Below, piece after piece: positions 8,470 through 16,247 of a stretch of 44,034 nucleotides of DNA; position 1 is the first letter of the stretch; each line of letters begins with the position of its first letter. Source of the DNA: Parabacteroides distasonis (GTDB lineage Bacteria; Bacteroidota; Bacteroidia; Bacteroidales; Tannerellaceae); the NCBI RefSeq assembly GCF_004793765.1, contig NZ_SRYM01000033.1:1-44034 (forward strand), in the 5' to 3' direction. Position numbers and translations under genes: made by a program. The notes beneath the pieces are model-generated. The model had not been told where the DNA came from and did not search any database. It saw only the letters and a program-made list of their open reading frames with translations.

Positions 8470-9784
8470 GACAAAAATCATCGTGGTGGAGGACAACATC
8501 GTGTATTGCGAGTTTGTCTGCAACCTGCTGGCACGCGAGGGATTCCGTACCGTGCAGGCTTTCCACCTCTCGACAGCGAGGAAACTTCTGCAACAAGCCG
8601 CTGACGGGGACATAGTGGTTTCCGACCTGCGCCTGCCAGACGGCAACGGTATCGACCTGTTGCGTTGGATGCGCAAGGAGGGTATGACGCAGCCGTTCAT
8701 CATCATGACCGACTATGCCGAAGTGCATACGGCGGTTGAAAGCATGAAACTCGGTTCGCTGGACTACATACCCAAACAACTCGTGGAGGACAAACTCGTG
8801 CCTCTGCTCCGTACCATACTGAAAGAACGGAATATCGGGCGAAGCCGTATGCCCGTGTTTGCCCGTGACGGTTCCGCCTTTCAGAAAATCATGCACAGGA
8901 TAAGGCTGGTAGCCCCAACCGACATGAGCGTGCTGATATTCGGGGAGAACGGCACGGGCAAGGAGCATATCGCCCACCTGCTGCACGACAAGGGCAAGCG
9001 GGCAGGAAAGCCGTTTGTGGCTGTGGACTGCGGTTCGCTCACCAAAGAGCTTGCGCCGTCGGCATTCTTCGGACATGTCAAAGGCGCATTCACCGGTGCG
9101 GACAGTGCCAAGAAAGGTTATTTCCATGAGGCGGAAGGTGGTACGCTGTTTTTGGACGAAGTGGGTAATCTCGCACCGGAAACCCAACAGATGCTTCTGC
9201 GTGCCATACAGGAGCGGCGATACCGCCCCGTTGGTGACAGGACGGATAGAAGTTTCAATGTCCGTATTATCGCTGCTACCAACGAGAATCTGGAAAAGGC
9301 GGTCAATGAGAAGCGTTTTCGGCAGGATCTATTATACCGCCTGCATGACTTCGAGATAACCGTCCCGCCGTTGCGCGACTGTCAGGAGGATGTCATGCCG
9401 CTGGCTGAGTTCTTCCGTGAAATTGCGAACCGGGAACTGGAATGCGATGTCATCGGCTTTGACGGAGAAGCCCGCAAGACATTGCTGACCCATTCATGGC
9501 CGGGCAATGTCCGCGAGCTTCGTCAGAAAATCATGGGTGCGGTGTTGCAGGCACAGACCGGGCTTGTAACAAAAGAGCATCTGGAACTTGCCGTGACGAG
9601 GGCGACCTCACCCGTCAGCTTCGCCCTGCGCAGCGATGCGGAAGACAAGGAGCGTGTCTTACGCGCGTTGAAACAGGCGAACGGGAACCGCAAGGTTGCC
9701 GCTGAATTGCTCGGAATAGGACGTACGACGCTGTACAACAAACTGGAAGAATATGGATTGAAGTATAAATTTCAGCAATCATAG
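8462..9784 (+). CDS. rteB: RteB-like sigma-54-type response regulator
   Basis: A 440-residue NtrC-class regulator: receiver domain (phospho-acceptor Asp55 in VVSDLRLPDGNG), AAA+ domain with Walker A GENGTGKE, the sigma-54 contact loop GAFTGA, Walker B LFLDEVG and the arginine finger region, then a Fis-type helix-turn-helix (ANGNRKVAAELLGIGRTTLYNKL). It is the expected partner of the upstream RteA and in CTnDOT activates rteC and the excision cascade. No rteC follows here. Within 100 nt downstream lies a promoter and a short truncated ORF, then a broken integrase, so its original downstream target is probably lost or elsewhere. Confidence 0.88.
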   Translation: MDKTKIIVVEDNIVYCEFVCNLLAREGFRTVQAFHLSTARKLLQQAADGDIVVSDLRLPDGNGIDLLRWMRKEGMTQPFIIMTDYAEVHTAVESMKLGSLDYIPKQLVEDKLVPLLRTILKERNIGRSRMPVFARDGSAFQKIMHRIRLVAPTDMSVLIFGENGTGKEHIAHLLHDKGKRAGKPFVAVDCGSLTKELAPSAFFGHVKGAFTGADSAKKGYFHEAEGGTLFLDEVGNLAPETQQMLLRAIQERRYRPVGDRTDRSFNVRIIAATNENLEKAVNEKRFRQDLLYRLHDFEITVPPLRDCQEDVMPLAEFFREIANRELECDVIGFDGEARKTLLTHSWPGNVRELRQKIMGAVLQAQTGLVTKEHLELAVTRATSPVSFALRSDAEDKERVLRALKQANGNRKVAAELLGIGRTTLYNKLEEYGLKYKFQQS

Positions 9785-9841
9785 TCCATAATTCGCTGAA
9801 TTTAGTTACCCACAAAAGTATGTTTTTTCAAAAAATAGTAT

Positions 9842-9849
9842 TATATTTG
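9842..9849 (+). promoter_or_regulatory. -7 promoter element before the truncated ORF
   Basis: TATATTTG fits TAnnTTTG. It lies 28 nt before the ATG at 9878, and an AT-rich tract precedes it; no strict -33 TTTG is visible at the right spacing. Confidence 0.5.
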
Positions 9850-9877
9850 CATTTAGAAAAAGTGTTCTTTTGATTTA

Positions 9878-10003
9878 ATGCAAAACGAGGTAAAATACAG
9901 AACTTCGCTTGTTTCTAAATCGTTACCCATCAAGAAACAAATCTTTGCAAACTATTCAAATTCAGCGATAAAGACAATTCGTAATGTCTTGCACAGTGCG
10001 TAG
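9878..10003 (+). pseudogene. 5' remnant of an unidentified gene truncated at the integrase scar
   Basis: The ORF begins at ATG 9878 behind a credible promoter and gives 41 residues. From about 9984 onward its DNA is the reverse complement of the tyrosine integrase, so only about the first 35 residues are native. The native part is basic (a KSLPIKKQIF segment) and matches no family I know. It probably was the first gene after rteB before an element inserted or a deletion joined the two parts. Confidence 0.45.
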
Positions 10004-10967
10004 TCAGATTCTTGTCAATCTTGGCGAAACTAGCGGCGACTTTTAAATAATCGTTATATTTCTGATTACTTATTACCGGAAGATCAAAATCATATTTTTT
10101 TAGTATATCCATGGCTGGAGACAGCAAGACTATGAAATAATCCTCATTGGTCTTTATACGCCTATCCGCTATAATAAACTTATTCCCCCTCCGCTCTACA
10201 TCGCTCGCGAAGTCAAACTTATATAAATCCGAATAGGCCAACCCTGTATAGCACTGGAACAAGAAAAGATCCCTCACCCTGTTTACGCTAGGATCGGTTA
10301 TACGACATCTTTCCATCCTTCTCATCTCCTCATACGTGAGATATTTCCGTTTATCCGACTTTCCCCTGTTGATCTTAAGCCCCACATAAGGATTCTCTGA
10401 GATTATACCGAATCTTATGGCCTCGTTTATATAAGCCTTCATATTCTTATGGTAACCATACACGGTAGTATCCTTAATACCTTTGCTTCTCAAGTAATCA
10501 TCGAACATAGTTATATTGGAGCGGGTCAAATCATGAAAGTAATTGATCCTCCCAAAATCCTCCAAAACCTTAACCAATGTCCTATAATGCTTTATGGTTC
10601 CTTCCGCACGGTCTTTTCTCTCATCAGTCCTCCTAACGATAAAATCAATGAAAGAATCCGATTCCGAGCTATTTTTCAAGAAAACGTCCAATGACTCGAA
10701 ATCGAACGGGACCTTTCGACGTATCAATGAGTTCACGTACTCTAGGATATTAGACATCATCAAGTCCAGCTTCATATTCAAGTCCAACGAGTCGGGTCGA
10801 GCCGTGACCTTTCTTTTGTCATCCCATTGATCGGCGTATACCTTTACACCCGTACCAATCCATTTTCTCTTTCTCTCAGAGCATACCTCGATCTGCACAA
10901 GACCTTTTTTCTCCTTGGTTGCGACCTTCTTTCGATCGAACACAAACCTTAATGTTGGATATTCCAT
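9930..10967 (-). pseudogene. Tyrosine integrase, truncated before the catalytic tyrosine
   Basis: This is a Bacteroidetes element-type site-specific integrase. An N-terminal arm-binding domain (PTLRFVFDRKKVATK, then a KRKWIGTG motif) is followed by a SAM-like core-binding domain (residues about 100-200) and a catalytic domain with CYTGLAYSDL, a Lys in RRIKTNEDYF and the HxxR box in THCARH. Homology stops at that His (position 9984). The last 17 residues are read from unrelated DNA, so the second His/Trp and the Tyr nucleophile are missing and the enzyme should be inactive. ATG 10967 is preferred to the in-frame GTG at 10991 because the family start is MEYPTLRF-like. Full-length relatives are about 400 residues. 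It probably belonged to the NBU-like module to its right. Confidence 0.85.
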
Positions 10968-10983
10968 GATTGATTTGTTTTTT

Positions 10984-11013
10984 GGTATCACAAAATTGAA
11001 AACGGTATCACAA
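10984..11013. repeat. Tandem pair of GGTATCACAA upstream of the integrase
   Basis: GGTATCACAA occurs at 10984-10993 and again at 11004-11013, a 20-bp period that places both copies on nearly the same helix face just before the integrase start. It may be a protein-binding site (integrase arm site or regulator). No function can be read directly. Confidence 0.4.
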
Positions 11014-11137
11014 TAGTAACAAACAGAAGTGTCAAATGTTCAATTTGAGCGTTAATACAGGTTAATATCGTGACAAAACAAACCCTTTATCCCTGTTGTA
11101 ATAGGCTGAAAACCAATCTAATCAACTATAACACAAT

Positions 11138-11167
11138 AAAAAAGGGGACATCTTCAAGATATCCCCT
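11138..11167 (-). terminator. Rho-independent terminator, minus strand, before the integrase
   Basis: Read on the minus strand, AGGGGA (11167-11162) starts a stem with arms 11158-11167 and 11143-11152, one mismatch and a short loop. Six T follow (plus-strand A run 11138-11143). It faces transcription coming from the minus-strand promoter at 11325-11356. Confidence 0.75.
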
Positions 11168-11318
11168 CGTGATCCGCCTGGGGTTTTCACCGTAGCGGTC
11201 TATATCTTTGATTTATAAGCTCTTGTAAACCTTGAAAAATTGTACCGTAACGAATTAGTAACGATTTATAGGAACGCTTGTTGTCAGTGAGAGGCATTCG
11301 TTTGTCAGCCGTTCTCTG
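11143..11318 (-). ncRNA. Putative small RNA or attenuated integrase leader
   Basis: A consensus promoter (11325-11356) and a rho-independent terminator (11138-11167) face each other on the minus strand about 175 nt apart, and the interval has no convincing ORF. The product would be either a discrete small RNA or the 5' part of an integrase leader whose read-through is controlled. Its distal part contains a GGTGAAAACCCC stretch just before the terminator. The family is not recognised. CTnDOT-type elements are known to make a small regulatory RNA (RteR), but I see no basis to equate the two. Confidence 0.4.
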
Positions 11319-11324
11319 ATGCCG

Positions 11325-11356
11325 CAAAGATAGGGTATTACTTTTTATTTTCCAAA
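11325..11356 (-). promoter_or_regulatory. Consensus Bacteroidetes promoter, minus strand
   Basis: On the minus strand TTTG (plus 11353-11356) and TATCTTTG (plus 11325-11332) are spaced 20 nt apart, a textbook -33/-7 pair. Transcription would start near 11318 and run toward the integrase. Confidence 0.75.
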
Positions 11357-11390
11357 CATTTGATTATTAAATCTTTAAAAAAGATCCCCA

Positions 11391-11436
11391 GTGCAAGGGG
11401 CGAACCTATATATATGGATAGGTTTGCCCCTTGCAC
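11391..11436. repeat. 19-bp near-perfect hairpin upstream of the replication module
   Basis: Arms 11391-11409 and 11418-11436 pair over 19 nt with a single G-T wobble (11402 with 11425) and an 8-nt AT loop. There is no T run on the plus side. On the minus side six T follow after 8 nt (plus A run 11379-11384), so it could act as a terminator in that direction. It could also serve as a single-strand replication or mobilisation structure for the element. Confidence 0.6.
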
Positions 11437-11618
11437 CGGGCGGATGTTGCATCAGTCCTACAGCCTTGCCGTCCGCCTCGATACCGCCGTTTATGTGAAG
11501 CGGTTCCCCCTCCTTTTTCGCTGAACCGAAAAAATCATGGTGTAGTACACGTATAGTATCCCATGCGCTGCCTTTTATTGTTATTCTTTTGCAGCAAACA
11601 TTAAAAATTAAGTTTGTT

Positions 11619-11963
11619 ATGGAAGTTATTACATTTGAAAGTGAAGCGTATAAAGCGCTTGTAGGGAAGATTGAAAAAATCGCCGGGTATGTAGCCGAAG
11701 CGCAGCTGCCTTCGGAAGAAAAAAAGGAGGCTTGGCTGGACAGCAACCAACTGGCGGAAGCGTTGGGGATCAGTACACGTACATTGCAACGCCTGAGGGA
11801 TGAAAACCTGATCAGCTACTCCATGCTGCGTGGACGGTGTATGTACAAGCTGTCGGAGGTCGAACGCTGTCTGGAAGAGCGTACCATTCGGTGCAAGCCT
11901 CAAACATTGGAGGATTTTCGCAAGAACTACCTAACGAGAACCGGCAATGATAAGAAAGGATGA
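11619..11963 (+). CDS. Helix-turn-helix (excisionase-like) protein
   Basis: A 114-residue protein. Its first 45 residues form an acidic helical segment. Residues about 46-85 form a MerR/excisionase-type winged helix (LDSNQLAEALGISTRTLQRL, then LISYSMLRGRCMYKLSEVE). Proteins of this type start NBU-like modules in Bacteroides and act as excisionase or as regulator of the primase operon. ATG 11619 is chosen over an upstream in-frame start because of the spacing to a TA-rich promoter-like tract. It overlaps the primase start by 17 nt, which suggests translational coupling. A related HTH lies at 14005. Confidence 0.75.
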   Translation: MEVITFESEAYKALVGKIEKIAGYVAEAQLPSEEKKEAWLDSNQLAEALGISTRTLQRLRDENLISYSMLRGRCMYKLSEVERCLEERTIRCKPQTLEDFRKNYLTRTGNDKKG

Positions 11964-13992
11964 TATACTGAAAATGACGGAAAAAGGCATTTCCGTATTC
12001 CGCTATTACCTGCCGGTGGACTTCAAGGTGGGAAAGAACTTCCTGAACCCTTTTTATAAGGATACGAAGGCTTCGTGCAATATTTATTACGAACGTAAAG
12101 CCGGTGTGTTTAAAATGAAGGATTTCGGGAACGAGGATTATTCGGGGGACTGCTTTGAGCTGGTGGGCAGGCTGAACGGCCTTAGCTGCAAGGAGCCTAA
12201 AGAGTTTGTCGAGATCATGGAAATGATAAACCGTGATCTGCATTTGGGGCTGTCCGCACATGAGGAATATCATGTGAGTCATAGCAAAGTGCCCCAAAAG
12301 AGTGAAGTGGTATCGGAAGAACCGAAAGCGAAAAGCGTCCGGCCTTATACTGTCGTGCAAAAGCCCTTTACGGCTGCGGAACTTGCCTTTTGGGGTAAAT
12401 CGGGAATCGGGGAAAATGTTCTGAAAGCGTACCGGACGGTATCGCTGAAGAAGTTCAGCAGCGAGAACCAGGAAAGGAAGCCTTTTTCCTGCATGACAAG
12501 CGTCGATGAACCGATGTTCGGATATATGGGGAAACAGCATATCAAGGTTTACCGTCCGTGTTCACAAATGCGGTTCCTGTATGCCGGTGATTTTGGCGAC
12601 AACTACTGTTTCGGGCTGGAGCAGCTGCCGGCAAAGGGTGATCTGCTCTTTATCACAGGCGGGGAAAAGGATGTGATGAGTCTGGCGGCACACGGCTTCC
12701 ATGCGATCTGTTTCAATTCGGAAACGGCTTTTATCCCTGCGGCTGTCATACACCGGCTTTCATTCCGGTTCAAACATATCATCCTCCTCTATGATGTGGA
12801 CAGTACCGGGCTGAAAAGCTCGGCGAAGCGTGAAGAGGAGCTGAAGGAATACGGGGTTAAACGATTGTTGCTCCCGCTTGCCGGTACAAAGACGGAAAAG
12901 GATGTATCGGACTACTTCATGCTGGGGAACAGCCGTGAGGATTTGATAAAGCTCTTTCTGGACTATCTGGAAACCTTATACAGCGAAACCATGTCGGCTT
13001 TGAAATCCTGCGAGGTGGATTTCAACAACCCGCCTCCCATTGCACAGATGATCGTATCGGTAAATGACGTGCCTCTCGGAACTCAAGGCAACCTGCTTTG
13101 TATCACCGGCGGAGAAGGCACGGGAAAAAGTAACTATGTGGCGGCACTGATTGCCGGAGCTATCCGTCCCACCGGAACGGATGTGGATGCGCTGGGCGTT
13201 ACGCTCCACGAAAACGGCAGGAACAAGGCGGTACTGTTCTATGACACGGAACAGAGCGAAGTACAGCTGTATAAGAATATCAGCAACCTGCTGCGGCGAT
13301 GCGGACGTGAGGCGATGCCGGAATGGTTCAAGGCGTATTGTCTTACGGGAATGAGCCGGAAAGAACGCCTGCTTTCCATTATCCAGAGCTTGGACAAGTA
13401 CCATTATCAATACGGCGGTGTTCATCTGGTGGTGATAGACGGGATTGCGGATTTGATAAAATGCGCCAACGATGAAGCGGAGAGCATAGCCGTCGTGGAA
13501 GAACTGTACCGGCTGGCCGGTATCTACAAGACGTGTATCGTAACGGTATTGCATTTTATCCCCAACGGGCTGAAGCTGAGGGGACACTTGGGAAGCGAGT
13601 TGCAGCGGAAGGCTGCGGCAATCCTTTCCATAGAGAAGGACAGCGATCCGGCCATATCGGTGGTGAAGGCTCTGAAAGTAAGGGATGGAAGTCCGCTGGA
13701 TGTGCCTATCATGCAGTTTTCGTGGGATAAGGAAAAGGCCATGCATGTCTATCTGGGCGAAAAGCCGAAAGAGGAAAAGGACAAGCGCAAAGAGGATGAG
13801 CTTGTAGCGGTGGCCAAAGAGGTATTCAGCCGGAGGCGCTTTGTTACTTATGTGGAGCTTGCGGAAGAAATCCAGTCGATACTGGAAGTGAAGGAGCGCA
13901 CGGCGAAAAGCTACATCAGGTTCATGCGTGAGAAAGAAATCATTCTGAAATCATCCGATAACCAGAGCTATTATGTTATCGGGAACTTTTAA
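11947..13992 (+). CDS. TOPRIM primase fused to RepA-like helicase (NBU-type)
   Basis: A 681-residue element replication protein. The N-terminal part (about 1-90) looks like a primase DNA-binding domain with conserved aromatics. The middle contains a TOPRIM-like core: the GGEKD motif (Glu in LLFITGGEKD) and LLYDVDSTG as the acidic pair. The C-terminal half is a RecA-fold helicase with Walker A GGEGTGKSNY (Lys394) and Walker B VHLVVIDGIADL. Similar proteins (PrmN1-like) support replication of excised mobilizable units. A winged-helix-like tail ends the protein. It sits between two small HTH genes in one operon. No relaxase gene follows, so the module appears to have lost mobilisation or relies on another element. 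Confidence 0.8.
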   Translation: MIRKDDILKMTEKGISVFRYYLPVDFKVGKNFLNPFYKDTKASCNIYYERKAGVFKMKDFGNEDYSGDCFELVGRLNGLSCKEPKEFVEIMEMINRDLHLGLSAHEEYHVSHSKVPQKSEVVSEEPKAKSVRPYTVVQKPFTAAELAFWGKSGIGENVLKAYRTVSLKKFSSENQERKPFSCMTSVDEPMFGYMGKQHIKVYRPCSQMRFLYAGDFGDNYCFGLEQLPAKGDLLFITGGEKDVMSLAAHGFHAICFNSETAFIPAAVIHRLSFRFKHIILLYDVDSTGLKSSAKREEELKEYGVKRLLLPLAGTKTEKDVSDYFMLGNSREDLIKLFLDYLETLYSETMSALKSCEVDFNNPPPIAQMIVSVNDVPLGTQGNLLCITGGEGTGKSNYVAALIAGAIRPTGTDVDALGVTLHENGRNKAVLFYDTEQSEVQLYKNISNLLRRCGREAMPEWFKAYCLTGMSRKERLLSIIQSLDKYHYQYGGVHLVVIDGIADLIKCANDEAESIAVVEELYRLAGIYKTCIVTVLHFIPNGLKLRGHLGSELQRKAAAILSIEKDSDPAISVVKALKVRDGSPLDVPIMQFSWDKEKAMHVYLGEKPKEEKDKRKEDELVAVAKEVFSRRRFVTYVELAEEIQSILEVKERTAKSYIRFMREKEIILKSSDNQSYYVIGNF

Positions 13993-14004
13993 GGAGGAAA
14001 GCGT

Positions 14005-14358
14005 ATGTTAGTAGATAAAACGGAATTTGAAGCATGGATGGAACGTATCATGGGTGAGCTGTACCGCATCTCACGGAAGCTGGACAAGGCGGAAACGAGG
14101 GAAAAGCACCTGAACTATCTGAACGGAGAGCGTCTGTACGACAATCAGGAAGTATGCCTGTTGTTGCGCATCAGCAAACGCACGCTGCAACGATACCGGA
14201 ATAACGGGGTGTTGAAGTTCTATTCGATATATCACAAGACATATTACAAGGAGTCGGACTTGCACGAGTTCATCCGTAACAACTTCGACGAGAACGAGAT
14301 AAAACGGCAGGCACGTGAGGACAAACTGTCCGAGAGCTATCCGCTGCCGAAAGAATAA
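14005..14358 (+). CDS. Helix-turn-helix domain protein of the mobilizable module
   Basis: A 117-residue protein with an N-terminal coiled-coil-like helix (residues 5-40) and an excisionase/MerR-type HTH (YDNQEVCLLLRISKRTLQRY, then NNGVLKFYSIYHKTYYKESDL). The ribosome-binding site AAGGAGG at 13991-13997 is unusually strong for this phylum and fixes the start. It lies 12 nt after the primase gene and ends the module. It is a paralogue in fold of the protein at 11619. Likely an excision or mobilisation accessory factor, though the exact target is unknown. Confidence 0.75.
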   Translation: MLVDKTEFEAWMERIMGELYRISRKLDKAETREKHLNYLNGERLYDNQEVCLLLRISKRTLQRYRNNGVLKFYSIYHKTYYKESDLHEFIRNNFDENEIKRQAREDKLSESYPLPKE

Positions 14359-14493
14359 GTCCATGTTTTTGCTTTGTACCGGTGAAACTACTGCCGTGAG
14401 GCAGGAAATCCCAAACTGCGTATTGGTGTTTGTCATGGCAATGACTTCATACAGTTGTGAAACAGGATGAAGTTTCTTTTCTTGTTCGAATGG

Positions 14494-14536
14494 TGATACT
14501 CCAAAGGACAGCGGTCCGGAGGGGTATCATTTTTTA
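14494..14536 (+). terminator. Terminator of the primase/HTH operon
   Basis: A 9-bp stem (14494-14502 with 14521-14529, one G-T pair) carries an inner GGAC/GTCC hairpin and is followed by six T. The rest of 14359-14689 has no gene. It holds a CTGCC-gtg-AGGCAG-like hairpin near 14391-14404 and AT-rich sequence leading to the methyltransferase promoter. Confidence 0.75.
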
Positions 14537-14676
14537 TGTGTACACCTAAAAATATTCCAGTTTCGTGGCGTAAAAACCGGAATATGAAAAGTTAATTCCC
14601 TCAATACTCAAGTATCTATCATGATTCTGCAAAAAAAGAAAAATACATTCATAGGAAGAATCCAAAGGTTTTTTCC

Positions 14677-14684
14677 TAATTTTG
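14677..14684 (+). promoter_or_regulatory. -7 element directly before the methyltransferase
   Basis: TAATTTTG fits TAnnTTTG and lies only 5 nt before the ATG at 14690, so the mRNA would be leaderless or nearly so. No good -33 TTTG is present at the usual distance, which lowers confidence. Confidence 0.35.
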
Positions 14685-14689
14685 CAATT

Positions 14690-16246
14690 ATGAATATAAG
14701 TTGGTCTGAAATAAAGCCTTATGAGAACGAGCTGCCTACTAACTACGCAGATAGAATAGGCAGGTTATATACTGATACTGTTACTGCTGCTTTCAAGAAA
14801 AGTAACGGTCAGTTTTTCACACCGGTATCTATCGCCTATTTTATGGGTAAACAAATAAGTGTGAATAAGGATTCTGTCTCCGTATTAGATCCGGGATGTG
14901 GAACTGCCATATTATCATGTGCCATGATTGAGAATCTGGTTTTGCAATCAAAAGTAAAACAGATAGAGTTGGTTACATACGAAACCGATGAAAATCTTAT
15001 ACCGGGATTACAAAAAGTTCTGGAATATATAACAATATGGGGGATGCGCCATAATGTCCGGATTGATTGCCGTTCATATTGTGAGGACTTTATTTTATCC
15101 AATTATTCAGTATTATATTCTGATACGATTTATGGCAGGGCTGAGAGTTTGCAGAAATATGATTTGATCATATCCAATCCTCCCTATTTCAAACTTTCCA
15201 AAGAGGATAAACGGGTGAAAGCGGCTCAATGCATTATAGACGGACAGCCTAATATATACTCTATATTTATGGGCATATCAGCTTTATTGCTTGCGGAACA
15301 AGGTCAGATGATTTATATAACCCCAAGAAGTTTCACTTCGGGAAGATATTTCCGTTTGTTCCGTAATTTCCTGTTTAAGCATATACAGATAGATTTTGTC
15401 CACCTTTTCAATACCCGGAAAGATACGTTTTCCAAAGATAATGTGCTTCAGGAAACAATTATAATGAAATGTTCCCCTAAAAAGGGGGCAGATTATAATG
15501 TCGTTTTATCATACAGTGAGGGGCTTTCCGACTTGGCCACCCCTGCAATCAAAGAAGTACAGCGGAAAGAAATCATTGACCTTACCTCAAAAGAATTGAT
15601 ATTGCATTTGCCGGTCAGCCTTGAAGACGAGAAAATTATCAGGCTGTTCAAATCATGGGATGGCAACCTGAACAAATATCATATCCAGATTTCCACCGGC
15701 CCGGTTGTAGCTTTTCGTTCAAAGGAACAATTATGTGAAACCTCCGGAGAAGGAACAGCAGCACTATATTGGTTGCATAACGTAGTAAAGATGCTGGCTG
15801 ATCATCCTGTCGTAAAGGAAGGAAAACCTCAATTCATCCATATAAATGAAATGTCTGTATCCACCTTGTTACCTAACAAGAATTATGTTCTGTTGCGACG
15901 TTTCAGCTCCAAAGACGATAATAGCCGGTTAATTGCCGCACCTTATTTTGGAAACATGACTTCCTGCGCACATGTAGGAATCGAAAACAAACTGAACTAT
16001 ATCTATCGTCCCAAAGGACACTTGAACCGTATGGAGGTAATGGGGATAGCCGCCTTATTGAATAGTGACTTGTTCGATAATTATTTCAGAACATTCAATG
16101 GAAATGTAAATGTCAGTGCTACGGAATTGAGGGAGATGCCCATGCCTCCCCTTGAAGTCATTGAAAGTATCGGAAAAGACCTGATTGCCATGAATGATTA
16201 TTCTATGGTGAACGTAAATAAGATTGTAAACAAATATTTTATGTAA
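14690..16246 (+). CDS. Adenine-N6 DNA methyltransferase of a BsuBI/PstI-type R-M system
   Basis: A 518-residue gamma-class methyltransferase: motif X (GQFFTPVSIAYFM), motif I DPGCGTAIL (Asp67), motif IV SNPPYF (Asn163), then a target-recognition region in the C-terminal half. Length matches M.BsuBI and M.PstI (about 500). It would methylate adenine in CTGCAG, an inference from the partner nuclease. An in-frame start at 14621 exists, but 14690 gives the family's N-terminus and fits the -7 box. The nuclease gene starts 1 nt after its stop codon, so the pair is co-transcribed and methylase is made first. Confidence 0.85.
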   Translation: MNISWSEIKPYENELPTNYADRIGRLYTDTVTAAFKKSNGQFFTPVSIAYFMGKQISVNKDSVSVLDPGCGTAILSCAMIENLVLQSKVKQIELVTYETDENLIPGLQKVLEYITIWGMRHNVRIDCRSYCEDFILSNYSVLYSDTIYGRAESLQKYDLIISNPPYFKLSKEDKRVKAAQCIIDGQPNIYSIFMGISALLLAEQGQMIYITPRSFTSGRYFRLFRNFLFKHIQIDFVHLFNTRKDTFSKDNVLQETIIMKCSPKKGADYNVVLSYSEGLSDLATPAIKEVQRKEIIDLTSKELILHLPVSLEDEKIIRLFKSWDGNLNKYHIQISTGPVVAFRSKEQLCETSGEGTAALYWLHNVVKMLADHPVVKEGKPQFIHINEMSVSTLLPNKNYVLLRRFSSKDDNSRLIAAPYFGNMTSCAHVGIENKLNYIYRPKGHLNRMEVMGIAALLNSDLFDNYFRTFNGNVNVSATELREMPMPPLEVIESIGKDLIAMNDYSMVNVNKIVNKYFM

Positions 16247-16247
16247 T

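Noticed and set aside
8231-9187. 318-codon minus-strand open frame opposite rteA/rteB
   Set aside because: The opposite strand carries complete receiver and AAA+ motifs; the antisense frame has no recognisable domain.
11165-11195. tRNA 3'-end-like sequence (GTGATCCGCCTGGGG) as integrase attachment site
   Set aside because: It resembles the reverse complement of a tRNA T-stem and acceptor, but the TTCGA T-loop is absent and the segment lies just upstream of a terminator inside the putative small RNA. No second copy was seen, so an att call is not supported.
11375-11746. Minus-strand 123-codon frame covering the 19-bp hairpin
   Set aside because: It overlaps the real HTH gene and a strong hairpin, and no promoter or ribosome-binding site fits it.
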